Below, in pieces: positions 35,301 to 49,354 of a stretch of DNA of 64,000 nt. Origin of the DNA: Paraphysoderma sedebokerense (taxonomy: Eukaryota > Blastocladiomycota > Physodermatomycetes > Physodermatales > Physodermataceae); NCBI GenBank assembly GCA_025602915.1, contig JAHLJZ010000019.1, positions 248,001 to 312,000 on the forward strand, read 5' to 3'. How positions within the stretch are numbered: position 1 is the first letter of the stretch; each line of letters opens with the position of its first letter. Position numbers and translations under genes: made by a program. The notes under the pieces were generated by a model. It was not told the origin of the DNA. It searched no databases and was given only the letters and a program-made list of their open reading frames with translations.

Positions 35301-36320
35301 TTTATTAAATACATGAACCAGTCTGCCGCAGCAGTTCCAACCAACACTTACCGACTTCTGTCGAATATTGTGCTCAAGATTTTTTATTTCTTGTCAGAGA
35401 ATTACAACTGTAATCCCTTGAAAGAATACTTGATAGTGGTGAAAGAATCGAGGAATGAGAAAAAGTTCTGGTGTAACGTGCTGGATTTAAATGGTCATGC
35501 GGAGTTGGAGTTGAGCGCCGATATAAGGTATGTTGTTTGGTTCCTCTTCTTTATCCGTGACGAGGCTTTTAACAATGACTGGGTTCCTTTCTCTACTTGT
35601 TATGTGGTGGCGAAATAATGCAGTGATCTCATCGACGAATCCTCACTATCTGTAATGATGGATCCCATCTCATCGGCTAAAGTCGTCGATTGTTTATGCC
35701 AAATTGAGCCACTTGCTCACGAATTCCCTGATCTGCATAAACGATTAACTAAAGAATATCCTCCCAAAGCGACTGATGATGGGGATGACGAAGGTAAAGA
35801 AGAAGAATGGAGGACAGAGGTGGAAGGGAATCAAAAGTTGTATAAACCGAGAAGTGTATTGCGGTTTGATGTACGTATTTCTTTGTCTGCCGATATCTCG
35901 TCATTTTTGGCGATTGGAAGTACTTGTCTAACATGGTTTTCCTATTCATTTTATTGTCGAAACCAAATGATTCATCTCTCTAGTCCCTCGGTGAGAATGA
36001 AGAGGATAAGAAACGAGGAACTTACGAAGACTTTAAGGCTATATTGGAAGGGAAAGATGTGAACATTAAACGGGTGTCATTAAGTTCCTTAGGAGAGATC
36101 CCAAAGTGGCCTAAGGGTAGTCAGGAATTCTCAAAGTTTTTAGATGAATTGATTCCCGAGTATGCTTTATCTTCCCTTAATTTTTTGCCTTCGCTGAATA
36201 CTGATATTGATGAATTTTGGTTTTCTAATGTGGCTATTCTTTGTCGTCTCTAACAGTACCGATGAAGTTGATCAGCCGTTACCTCCACCGCCAGCATGGG
36301 CTCAAATGCAAGATCACTAA
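32324..36320 (+). CDS. EFR3: Efr3, plasma-membrane anchor of the PI4-kinase Stt4 complex
   Basis: Efr3 (RBO homologue) holds Ypp1/TTC7 and Stt4/PI4KA at the plasma membrane for PI4P synthesis. ATG 32324 gives MSSIILCCFPRFRKH; the Cys-Cys at residues 7-8 plus nearby basics is the palmitoylation and lipid-binding N terminus of the family. VYPSKPGEEG, LSYLLFYATYRPGKLKKIG and YLVRRVERDARKER match the Efr3 N-terminal helical repeats. Later exons carry the long ARM/HEAT-like rod (for example FGKNVIKILYRYIKFGDVEL). They continue to a Pro-rich C terminus PLPPPPAWAQMQDH and TAA 36318-36320. About a dozen exons. The catalytic partner STT4 is in the same window at 61262-64000. Identity is firm from the N terminus and overall layout. 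Confidence 0.82.
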
Positions 36321-36858
36321 AAATCTGTTCTTACATTCCGTCTAATTGGTATTCTATGGTCCTCAAGTCTGCTTCATCTTTTCAAATCTATACCCGCTTT
36401 TGACTATCTTCACATTGTCCTTAATTGTACACTATGATAGGTTCACTGTTTTTGAGTTAAATGGATCTTTACCATATTCTAGATGCATGCTTTTCTTATT
36501 TTGGGTTTATAATATTAATCTTTGTATCTGAATACGTACTTGTTAGAGGTATTTATGGATGACTACTGCAGAAGAGTAACGTAGAATAAAATTGATAGAA
36601 TTTTTTTTCTTTCGACAAGTCTCACTACAATGGTTTTTCAAGTACAATTATTCATTCCGCGAATTTTCTAAAGTCAACCAAACAATAAGGCAAAAGCTAG
36701 TAGTTTTTCAATCAAGTTTAATCAACATTTGCAGAGTACATTATGGTTATACATGCACTACTAAACTGGAAGTCTAATTTTAATGAGCTATCTACATATT
36801 TTTCAGCAATTTCCGTAATCCCATGCCCTTCCCATTAGACGGTTTGACTGAACGTCAA
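36321..36858. other. Convergent 3' spacer
   Basis: Between EFR3 (+) and the ankyrin gene (-). T-rich open frames at 36346-36777 have no domain. No gene seen. Confidence 0.4.
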
Positions 36859-39800
36859 TTACAACGCCCCAGATTTATCTCTCTTCCCTCCTCTTATTGT
36901 CCACCTTTTATGCTCCTCATTCACACTTCCCCAACTCTTCCTTCGTTCATTCTGCAACATCTCTTTAATTTCTTCAAATTCTTTCATCTCTTTCACTTCT
37001 CTTTCCCTATCCCTATTACTGCCTGTCATTCCATGACTCCCGTCTTTATTTCTATTAGTATACGCTTCCAATATCTCACGATCACGATCTCCACCACCGC
37101 TGCGTTCTTTCTTGTGTGTTTCTTTTACTGACATTACTCTATGAATTTCGCGACCAACATCTCTTGATTCGCGATTCGGTTTGGATTCTTTCACTGATTG
37201 AACTCTTTGTAGCTTATTCGAAATACCCGCGACTTGTTGTGACTGTTGGTTTTGAGAAGCAGGTCCTGTAGGGAGATTTAGAAAGTTAATTGACGAATGG
37301 GTATTTAATTGATCGCGAATTTCTTTTGGCAATGATTCGCGTTTATCTCTAATCGATTGCACCCGCTGCGGGAGGCGCGGTGGTTTCGCTGATAAGTCGG
37401 TTGTACTTTGAATGAAGTTTTCTAATGAAGCTGTTAAACCAGAGCCGATCTTGGTGGCATTCGGAATGGTTATAAATTGTAGAGAAGACGGCTATAAAAC
37501 AAATGATAAGTTAAGGTTTGCGATTAGTACACGTGGATGTGATACGTTAGAATTATGATCTCGACGAACCCTGTACGCTGGCCTGTCGTCAGTTTTCCTC
37601 CTTTGCCCGGTCGCGATAGTGGCATTCCCTGAAGGAGCCATAATCGCAGTGCTGGATCCCTGCCCTTGACCATCTCTCAGCCCTTTGAGAACTGCATCTC
37701 CACCCATAATTTGCTCCAAAAGCATTACGTTTAGCTTCTCCAGAGTATCCAACTTTCTCCTAACTTCATTCAACTGATTTTTCAATTCGTCGCTGTCACT
37801 TTGTTGTCTTTCTCCTATCGTCATTGGCATACTTATTCCGACACTTGTATTCGCCGCACCGGCTGTGACTGAAGATGGGTTCATCCTTCTTGTCAATGTT
37901 GAAGTTGCGATAGCTGAAGCGGCAGCCGTGTTAGCAGTGGGCAAATTCATCCTCTGCCTTCCCAAGCCTAAAGCTACGCCGGTATCCATTGAGACCGAGA
38001 TATTGTTTTTGTGCAACGGCACTGGAGTTGTAATGACGGAGGTAGCTGCTGTCGGATTTGATATGGCATTTGTGTTGCTGGTAGTTGCAGGATCGGAAGA
38101 CAGACTCTGACTGCGTTTTTCACCTGATCCATCCTGAGTTTCCCCAGTACCTTCATTCACAACTTCATCAGAATGTTCTTGCTCTGATAGCGCCGTTAAT
38201 GATAATGTTCTCTTGGGAATGATGCTATTCCTGGAAGGCTTATTAGTTAATGTATTGACGGGAGCCGAGTCTTGATTAGAAGAAGATTGAGAGTTGGTAG
38301 ATGCGGACGACGCCACAGTTATTCTTCGACTCCTAAATGATGCCGGTGGTGTGACATTTGAAGAAGACGGATTTAGGGCTGCGTTAGAGGGTAATCGAGA
38401 CGTTAAAGAGCCATTCGATGATGAGGAATTTTGTTTTTGCAACGGTGCAGTTTGCGCAAAACTTGAACTAAAAAAGTCATTTCCGTCGTCTGCATTGTTA
38501 AAGCTATCGCGATGTGAAAATGAGGCCGAAGACTGCGAAGCTCGGCTGGTTCGTCTTGACACGGGACCTTTGAGCGGGTAAGAAGTCGAAGAATGTGATA
38601 AATCTTTTGCATCTTTAGCTGCATTTGACTCGTAGGACGAATGAGATTTGGTACGCTTGTGCGATGATCCAATTTTTCGTGACCTGGCGGCTTGCCACCA
38701 CATCCAAATTTTGTTGCCACTCAACTTAGCGATCTCGGAATATGTCATTCCTCCGCGGTCGATCAGCAGCAGGGAAACTTCGCGATGATTGTTTAATTGG
38801 GCATAATCGAGTGGAGTATCTTGCTAGAAAATTTCAGAGACAAATTTAGTGAACAGAAAGTAAATATAGAAAACATCTGCTTTCTTACGTCTTCAGACTT
38901 GTCTCTTGCATTCACATCCGCACCATTATCGAGCAAAATTTGAACACAATCGACGTGTCCACTGACGGCAGCCCAATGTAATGCTACATACGTTAAATTG
39001 CAAATATTTCGTTAAACATAGTCAATAACAAGTAGAAAGAATATGATAAAAACAAACCGGTACACCCATTGTGATCTTTTCCGTTTACATCTGCCCCTCT
39101 GCTAATTAAGTACGCCAAAACATCCACATAACCTACGAAGGCAGCCTCCTGAAGAGGTGTCGTGCCTTTGTTATCTGCAGCATTTAAATCTGCTCCGTTG
39201 TTTACTAAGATATGGCTGATTCCGAGATAGCCGTTGCAGCACGCCCAATGTAATACTGTTTTACCATCTGTATCAGACACACTGACATCAGCAGATTCAG
39301 ATAGTAAGGCGACTGTGGTTTCCTCGTGTCCCATAATGACGGATCGGAAAAGCGGCGTGTGATGCTTATCGTTGTCGAAGGTGTTCACGTCCGCACCAGA
39401 TCGAATGAGGTAGATCAAAACTGCCGTGTGTCCAGCGAAGGCTGCAGCGTGAAGAGCTATTATTGATATCGATATGTTACGAAGGAGGGTTAGTCATTCC
39501 GAAGATAAGTCGAATATCCAATGTAATCAGGAGGAGAACCTGTTAACCCAGAGTGATCTTTAGTGTTGGGATCTGCACCCGCGTTGATTAACATCTTGAT
39601 TGCTTCGATATTCCCTATAATGGCAGACTATAATTAAGACATATTCCATACAGATACGATACAAATGGACAAACCTTCGACAGCTCCCCAAATCAAAGGA
39701 TGGCGGCCACCTTTATCCGAGGTTGTAATATACGCTCCTTTGCGCAACAAGATGTGAATGATATCCAAATAATTTTTTTGTGCCGCGTAATGAAGTGCTG

Positions 39801-41656
39801 TTGCGCCGTGGACATCTTGCTCGTTGAGGCTTGTTCGCCTTTCGATTAGGAGTTTCACACAAGCTGCTTTCCCGCAAACTGTGTTCACGAAATATCGACG
39901 GAAAGGATACGAATAAATGAAATAAACTAGAGATTAGGGCGTCGCAAACAAAGTGTTATAGATATACTTCAACGTACCAGCCGCCCAATGCAACGGAGTT
40001 TTGTTTGTATCATCTTTCTTATTTATATCGACGTTGCCAACACTGGTCAATCGCTCAACCGCCGCGATATTACCTTCCGCGCAGGCTAGATGTAGGGGAG
40101 CACGTCCCATGCCATCCGGAGCTTGAACCATCTCAGGGCATCGGCCCATCAACATCTTGAGTAAACGAACATGCTTATTTAAAACTGCATAATGCATAAT
40201 ACCCTTTCCTTCTTTGTCGACACATTTCTTATCCACATTCTTTGATAGTAACAAAGAAACGTGGACGGTATGCCCTAACGATGCCGCAAGCAAAACTGGC
40301 GTCATATCATTCGCATCTGACGCATTTAAAAGTGGCAGAATTTGGTTTGTAGGAAGAGTTAGCAAAAATTTCAGCACTTCGGCAGATTCGCTGTAAACCG
40401 AGCAATGCAAAGGAGATTGATCTTGGTAATCGATTTCGCTGAGTTTAGCACCCAATTTCACCAGCTGTTTGACTGCTTCGATTCTTCCAAAATAACAAGA
40501 CCAATGAAGTGGTGTCCTTCCACTTCCATCTGGAGTATCTAGTAGCGAGTCTTGTTGGACTAAAACTTTGATACAGTTGATGTGGCCGCCCATTGCAGCG
40601 AAATGTAGTGCCGTTCGACCTTGATCATCAGAAGCGTTAACATCAATTTGAGTGGATGCGACAACTCTGGTGATGAGTTTGTGATCACCGATTCTGGATA
40701 AATACAAGAGAAGAATGTTAACTTGTGTCGGAGAAAGAGCTTTCAACTGCTTTTCTGATGAATTCAGCAGCTCATTGATGGGTGGTAACGAATTGATGAC
40801 GGTGCTAGCTTGTATAGACTAAATATATAGGAGCAAGTATCAAATACGGAAAAAAGTCAGTAAGAAGTCATAAGCAATTCAAAGTAGCAGAACGATGGCT
40901 TCTTGGGACCCGAGAACAAGTACATACGTCGACCACAGGCTCAAGATCCTCAACTTGTCCATTCGGAACATTGCCTTTATTCTCCTTTATGTGCTTGGCT
41001 GTCTCATTAATAGCGTCTTTTATTGTTCCATATTCTCCCCCAGATCCATTCGGCCCTCTGAAGGGGTCGTTTTTGTAAACTGGAAACTGCGCTGTACTTG
41101 GTTGCAAAGGTCTTCCCGCCACAGGGTCAATTTCCATTATCACCGCTGTACTGTTATTACCAGGTGTGTGAATGTTGCTTTGCTGTGGTGTAGTTCGCGA
41201 TAGAGTACTTGTTTGATGCTGTAACGTCGCGTGCGGAGGTGATGATGTCGGTTGCGGTGGAAGTTGCTGCTGAGAGTTTACGTTCGTTGGGGGATTGACA
41301 TTGGTGGCAATTATTGATAGTGGTCGTCCCGTACGAGCGACTTGGTTGTCTAGCGATAGCTTACTCTTTCCGGAACGAGTGCTATCAGCTCTCTGCGGTA
41401 TTTTGCCTGTTGTCGCTACACTATAGTTGTAATTTCGTAACATGGAGTTGGATTTATTCCCATATTCAACAGTCGTTGCGTTCGGGTCTTCGAGGATGGC
41501 AACATCCAACTTTGTAGGAGCCGAGTTGGTGCTGTTAAATTTCATCTCCAGCTGCTTCTTCAAGATACTGTTACTTTTTTGGAGAGAGGTTTGTGACGTT
41601 ACCGACGGATTTGGGATGGCACTGCTGTTGTCACGCAACGGAGCTGAGGTCGTCAT
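36859..41656 (-). CDS. Large ankyrin-repeat protein (inversin-like layout)
   Basis: A cytoplasmic scaffold-like protein. ATG 41656-41654 (MTTSAPLRDNSSA). The first ~260 residues are Ser/Thr/Pro/Gln-rich and disordered. About 14 ankyrin repeats follow in several exons (roughly 40746-38720), for example QGRTALHFAAMGGHINCIKV, SGRTPLHWSCYFGRIEAVKQ, HGATALHYAAQKNYLDIIHI and KGTTPLQEAAFVGYVDVLAY. After the last repeat comes EIAKLSGNKIWMWWQAARSR, then ~350 residues of Ser/Thr/Asn-rich sequence. A predicted coiled coil (DELKNQLNEVRRKLDTLEKL) follows, then a highly charged tail (RDREREVKEMKEFEEIKEM) ending SGAL with TAA at 36859-36861. A long ankyrin array near the N terminus and a disordered C-terminal half resemble inversin/ANKRD proteins, but I see no IQ motif, so orthology is open. 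Confidence 0.75.
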
Positions 41657-42770
41657 TTTTATGGTTTTGGTTTAAGAGGAGCGCGAATGAATGAAATGTG
41701 TTGTGAAGGTTATCGGAAATTGAAATGCCTCGAATGTAGGAAACACCGGGGTTGGAATTGGGAGCTATGAACCACAAGGAGTCTAGGAGCCTAGGACAGA
41801 CGTCGTTGAATAAAAATGGATTACACAAATAATAATTCTAAAGTCTTGTAGCACAGTGCGAGTGAATTCGACATATCCGAAACGAAAGAAAACTAATTTA
41901 TGTGGTTTTAACTTTTGCGAGGAATGAAAATTAGTCGCCTGGTAGGAACGCGACTCCGCTGTAGGAACGCATTTGGAATCCGGGCCAAAAAGAATATTTA
42001 TTGTCACTATGGCTGGACACAAGGGAAAAGACCGAATGGATTCCCCGACTCTAGTAATAATGATATATGAAATTCTCTCGCAATTGTTTATCAACGATTC
42101 TGTTGTATGGCTTTGCAGGGTTAATTGATATTTGTTGTTCCTATCGGTCGACATTCCTACAAATTCGACTAGGCATACTTTTCATCTATGTCTGAATATT
42201 CTAATAACACCGTTCTGAAGGACGAAAGAGAATGAATCAAGAAATGTATTTTCTAAAGTTTGCAATGCCGGTGGACGGAACGGAACTGAAATAAGTTCAT
42301 CGTCAGGACGCGTTGATTCGAATTATGCTTCTGAGATCTGGAATCCACCCTCGACATATGCCAAGTGCGTATCTATTAAGTTAGCACTCAGCAGTTTAGA
42401 GTATCAAAGTTGCAACTATTTGAAAAGACCAGTTTCTTCGTTTATAAACTCAATGGTTAATACTCGAGGATAGGGTTGAATTAGGAGTGACGGGACTAAT
42501 TTCAGAATTCCATTGTTTGAGAATTTGCAAAACTATGAATAACATTTCTAAAAGGCAGAGGATATCTCAAGATAATACGAAACATAGGCACCAGTCCTAT
42601 TTCCAAATCTAATACGGCTTTCTAGCAGTCCAAGGGAACTCTTCTACACGTGACATGCACGTGTCGCGAAGTGCAGTTGTCGAACTGTACGTCAGCACTC
42701 TTCCCGAGCAACATTCTTCCTCACTTTCGAATTCTTCATCACAATCTTCTGATCACAAAAGAAAAGCACC
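41657..42770. promoter_or_regulatory. Divergent promoter region with paired E-boxes before RPT2
   Basis: About 1.1 kb between the ankyrin gene (-) and RPT2 (+). ACACGTGACATGCACGTGT at 42646-42664 is an inverted pair of CACGTG boxes (42647-42652 and 42658-42663) spaced 11 bp, about one helical turn, 108-119 bp before the RPT2 ATG. A plus-strand frame from ATG 42009 (39 codons) and a 123-codon minus frame at 41783-42154 lack support. Confidence 0.5.
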
Positions 42771-44950
<2,180 letters not shown>

Positions 44951-45176
44951 GAATCGATTGAGAGTGTATTTGCAAGATTATTGGTCGCGGTAATGCTGCC
45001 GAGAATTTTATCTATGCTTAAATTGGAGCTTTCAGAACTACCTGTTTTCACAAGCTGTTTAATCATATGGGCTGAATAAAACTGAATGTATATATAAACA
45101 CAGTCTGAATCGATCGTCAATTGTGAACTGAGTGATTGAACTCGAAGATTTAAGCAGACTTTTGTGCTCTCAACCT

Positions 45177-46985
45177 TCAATTCAGATGTATTTTCGTTTT
45201 TGTTTTCCGTCGAAACAAATTGCCACACCGTTGTTCTACCATCTCTATCGCTTTCTCTAGATCCTTTTTAAACACCTTTTCGTCCAAAACCACATCAGAT
45301 AGAACAAGAGGATAATCATTCCACAACTTATTCTCGCTAAAATGTTCACAGTAATTGGGTACTGCTGTACCTTTCTTCACGGGTGCACCTTTTTTCCAAT
45401 TCTCACTACAACATTCCGGGCTTTGACTTGAATCAGACCCATGATGACCAGTACTATGAATATACCCCATTCCACCTAATCGATTCACTATTCTTAATAA
45501 ACTCCATTCAAAAGCTTTGGAATACAAACAGATTTTTACTTCTATTACGACTGAACTCTCTGAAGCGAAAATGAGATTTTTGAGTTGACTAGAATGTGGA
45601 GCGATCAAGATTGCAAATGATGAAAAAAGCTGGGACTGTGCGACAGTTGAATTTTGACGAGTGATTGTTAAGTTTGCGTATGTCGGAGGTAGAGATAATG
45701 ATTCAAGAACTCTAGGAAGAACAGAATGGATGTTGGAGATAGCTCGTAGACCGTGTGTGTCTGTTGAGCGATGCAAGACTGCGATGGTGGGTGGTGGGCA
45801 AGAGATCGGTTGGTTTGTGTTGTCGGATTGTGGGGGTGACGGAAATGCGAAGCGCGAAAGATAGGAAAGAAATGAGTTTTGCTGTGGTAAACTTGAAGTG
45901 GGGCTAACAGAAGGTGGAGATAGCTCTAGCTGACGTAAAAATGATTTCCATCTCTTGAATTGATGCTCCGTAGTAAACATCTCTTCCCATAAAATCGGTG
46001 CATAGACATCTTTCATGCAGTACTTCTCATGTTCGTTCTTCTTTCTAAACCACACATTACTTATATTTCCGGTGCTTGATTCGTACTTGAATCCTGCTAG
46101 TGCCATCGACATTGATACTATATTCTGCAAATGTGGTATAGTCGGCGGATTGATTTTGGGAGCGAGGACATGAGTTAATTTGGGTGAAACGCCGCATGAT
46201 ACTGAAGCTGCTTGAACGAATTTAGACGTGATGTGACCGAATTGTTCGGTTGGATCCCATGTGTCTAGAAGAAGGGTAGGACCGGAAAGTATGGTTGTGG
46301 ATGGATCGACATGTCTAACGAAAGGATTTAATGCTGAAGCTCGACTTTGAGGAATCGCAGAAACCGATGGCGGAATTTCGAACTTTGAATGGTCGTCGTC
46401 CAGTTCCAAAATCAAGTCAAACTGTTTGTTGAAACATTTGCATAACGTTATTGCTTCATGACTTTGACATATAGTCTCATCATCTTTGTACTGGGATTCG
46501 AATTCCTTTCCGATCACCTTTGCTGCAGTTTCACTTAACTTTGCTGCTTGTGCCGTCACTCCGCAACACTGACTTGAAATTGCATGTAATCTTTTGATTT
46601 CTAAAATCGAGGTGCGATAAATATAACCTGTGGATGTGACACAGATGTTCTTGTAATGGCACGAATAGAAGTTTGAGATGTTTGTCAATCGTAACGAGGA
46701 GGAAGACGGGGATGTGGGTTTGAGTTGGTAAGTTGAAGGAAAAGGTATCTCGACAGAGTCACAATCTTGATTTAAATAAGAAATATTTATGGTAGAGAGT
46801 CGATCTATAAGAAATACCCATAAACAATGCATTAGCGAGCCATATGTAATTATGGTCTAATGAATGATTCGGTAAAATCGACGGATCCGAACCTATTATT
46901 GTTTTTTCTGCTGAATCCCGCACTCCTTGTTCATTTTTTGTGCTATCTGCTGTACATTGAGAGAAAAACATCGTTAGTGCCATCA
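45177..46985 (-). CDS. GT61-family (DUF563) glycosyltransferase
   Basis: A putative Golgi or ER glycosyltransferase acting on cell-wall polysaccharide or glycoprotein. The main exon (to 45177, TGA) carries family features in order: HYKNICVTSTGYIYRTSI (the 'C.....G....' entry of DUF563), LLLDTWDPTEQFGHI, an IAVLHRSTDTHGLR-type region with Arg for the donor, LFSSFAILIAPHSSQLKNLI (GT61 H-x-x-x-L-x-N/L loop) and SSVVIEV. The C-terminal segment includes a Cys-rich H-E region (ECCSENWKK). The called 5' part starts at ATG 46985 (MMALTMFFSQC) and joins the main exon through a poor GTTCGG donor. The expected N-terminal transmembrane anchor is not in it. An upstream open frame at 47014-47412 encodes a hydrophobic stretch that could supply the anchor, but has no ATG and no in-phase splice that I could find. 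The N terminus is uncertain. Confidence 0.68.
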
Positions 46986-47700
46986 TTTAGTTGGTAGTTT
47001 ATAAAACGCCCTCCTACATTGCTCTTGCGATTCGTAGTCCGCCTCCTCGAAGATGAGTGTGCAAATTAGGTGAACGAATGCAGAGAACAGGATAATATAA
47101 GCCAGTCGACTCAATTTTCTCTTGACTATCAGCATAAGTGTTTGTTATCAGCTTTCGCAGATATATATTCATATTGTTAAGATACACGCCTGAGCTCTTG
47201 TGAACGGGCCGGAGTGTGGTGCTGGCAAAACACGAAAAGAAGTCGCGTTCGGACAGCGGACACGCCGGACATGGCAAGAATATGTTGTTGCGATTGAGAA
47301 TCAAAAGAATAATAGAGGTAATAATAAAGTGTGCGTCTGAAATAATGACCAGGAAAAGGATTAGGGATTTGTTTGACTTGTCCTTGTCAGTAGTCAAAGC
47401 CTGTAATTTATTCACTACCTAAAACAGTCATGCGATGATTCTCAAAACATTGTGAAGAAATATGGCATTAACATAATTTGATTAATTAAATTCAAGTTCA
47501 CAACGATGAGAACTTGAAATCTGAGTACTGAATTCCTCTGGAATTGGAAACGCGAGTGATTGAGCATGAACCTGGCTACGCACAAAAGCTCCGGGGCGAC
47601 ATCAAAATTCAAAGATAATCACTTCTTCCTTTACGAAACTCATTGCTCACTTTCATAAACATTAGAAGTAGACTTTTACCATTCAGAAATAGTCTTAAAA
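46986..47700. other. Divergent spacer between GT61 gene and NME5
   Basis: Contains the minus-strand open frame 47014-47412 with a hydrophobic segment (LILFLVIISDAHFIITSIIL) that may belong to the GT61 gene. The remainder is presumed promoter for both genes. No E-box noticed. Confidence 0.35.
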
Positions 47701-48891
47701 ATGGCACAACGGACATTAGCCATCATAAAACCGGATGCCTATCAACACGAAAACCACATCATTCATATCATTCAACAGAACGGATTTGATATTATAGATG
47801 TAAGTGAACTCATATCTATCATTCTAATGCCGGAAGAACAGTTCTTAGGGACCATTTTGATGCCACAAACTTTCACTTAGTAGTAAATCAGCCTGATCTG
47901 CAGAGTTTCTGACTGTCGCTTCCCAACTCCCATCCAAACGTTGTTTCATTCAAATTCCAGAAAAAACGAATTCACTTAACCGTAGATCAAGCTACTGAAT
48001 TCTATAGTGATCACATTGGAAAAAGTTTTTTCAATGCTTTGGTTAATTTCATGATCAGGTACCAAGTCATTTTTCATTAAATATCTTTGGTTCAGCTGTT
48101 TTTTAAAACTGCACTTACTCCTGCGCTTCCTTTCTTATTCCTGATTGTGATTACGCATTTGATGACATTATACAGTGGTCCAATTATTGTACTGTGTTTG
48201 TATAAAGATAATTCGATCACTGAATGGAGAAGTCTTATCGGACCAACCGATTCCAAAAAAGCCAGAGAGACTGCGCCCAATAGGTAAATAGTCATCAATT
48301 ACTCAGCATCTTATTACGAAGCTATTTCAACACTTGCAGTATTGATTCATACATTATTTTTATTCAGCGTACGTGCTCAATTTGGAACAGACAATCAGCG
48401 TAATGCTGTCCACGGAAGTGATTCCGACGTTAACGCAGAGCGAGAAATCAAATTCTTCTTTCCGAATGGTAAGGAATAGGAGCCGATAAAATTATATCTA
48501 ATTTTACTGCTAATCATCCCAAATCTTGTCTGTGTATACGAATCTTGCTCTTTTCATCCGACCTCGTATCTCAGCTCCGGTAGATCAGTTGCCCACAAAC
48601 CGGCAAATCAAAGAATACTTGGAAAAAGTTCTTTATCCTGTATTGTCGCAGGGTTTAACTCAATTATGTAAAGAAAAACCTGGTGATCCTGCAGTAAGTT
48701 GGATTATTCCATCCAAGAACATTTTCATGCACGAAAGGACGTATTAACGGATGTCGCTTATCGTTTCATTTATTATTCGAAATGATAATCTCGGTCTTCC
48801 TAAAATTTCGATTCTACACTAGGAATGGTTGGGTAAATGGTTACTTCACAATAATCCGAATAAGCCTCGAGTAATTGAGCCCGACAACTAG
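47701..48891 (+). CDS. NME5-like nucleoside diphosphate kinase with C-terminal Dpy-30 motif
   Basis: About 205 residues over six exons. The N-terminal NDK domain: MAQRTLAIIKPDAYQHENHI, HIGKSFFNALVNFM, GPIIVLCLYKDNSITEWRSL, IGPTDSKKARETAPN, VRAQFGTDNQRNAVHGSD (the active-site His in N-A-V-H-G-S-D is present) and AEREIKFFFPN. It is followed by a Dpy-30 dimerisation motif: EYLEKVLYPVLSQGLTQLCK, DPAEWLGKWLLHNNPNKPR. NDK plus Dpy-30 at this length is the NME5 layout. NME5 is linked to cilia and flagella (radial spokes, sperm tail) in animals and algae. ATG 47701 has a good position; TAG 48889-48891. Its presence in a fungus suggests a lineage with zoospores or one that lost them recently; inference only. 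Confidence 0.85.
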
Positions 48892-49198
48892 ATCAATATA
48901 GTTTCAATTATTGTGACTTGTTCAGAAGACAGTTCTTTGTAATTGGAATGAATCGTCATAAAGGGAATTTTCATTTATAAACGCTCGGATCACAATGCAC
49001 AACTTAGCTGAATTCGTACATCTTTATGAACCTGTACAAATAAACTTGAGAAATACTACAAGCTAACTGCATAAATATCTACGATAATGGTATCTCCAGG
49101 TATTCATATCGGCATCATTTTGGCGTCCCGTAGAACTTTGTGATCTCCGATGTTTTACGCGGATGGAAAAATAAAGGATTGCTGGTGCTATCTTTGAG

Positions 49199-49273
49199 CT
49201 GTTCCGATGCGATAGATGATTTTGCGTTGAAAGTCGGGTCAAATGAGCGAATACGTTAATAGCATCGGAACAG
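49199..49273. repeat. Perfect 12-bp inverted repeat with 51-bp spacer
   Basis: CTGTTCCGATGC at 49199-49210 and GCATCGGAACAG at 49262-49273 are exact reverse complements. The total length of 75 bp would suit a tiny MITE-like element, a hairpin, or a paired protein-binding site. No flanking duplication is obvious. Confidence 0.6.
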
Positions 49274-49354
49274 ATAATGAACAGCGGGCACCCAAATTAG
49301 GTACAGTAAAATACAAAAGGATTGGAATTAAACCCATGAAACCCAGATAACTCA

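Noticed and set aside
41783-42154. 123-codon minus-strand frame between the ankyrin gene and RPT2
   Set aside because: No domain or signal sequence, and an opposing plus frame of similar quality overlaps it.
47216-47422. 68-codon basic plus-strand frame before NME5
   Set aside because: Begins without ATG and is the complement of the hydrophobic minus frame; no independent support.
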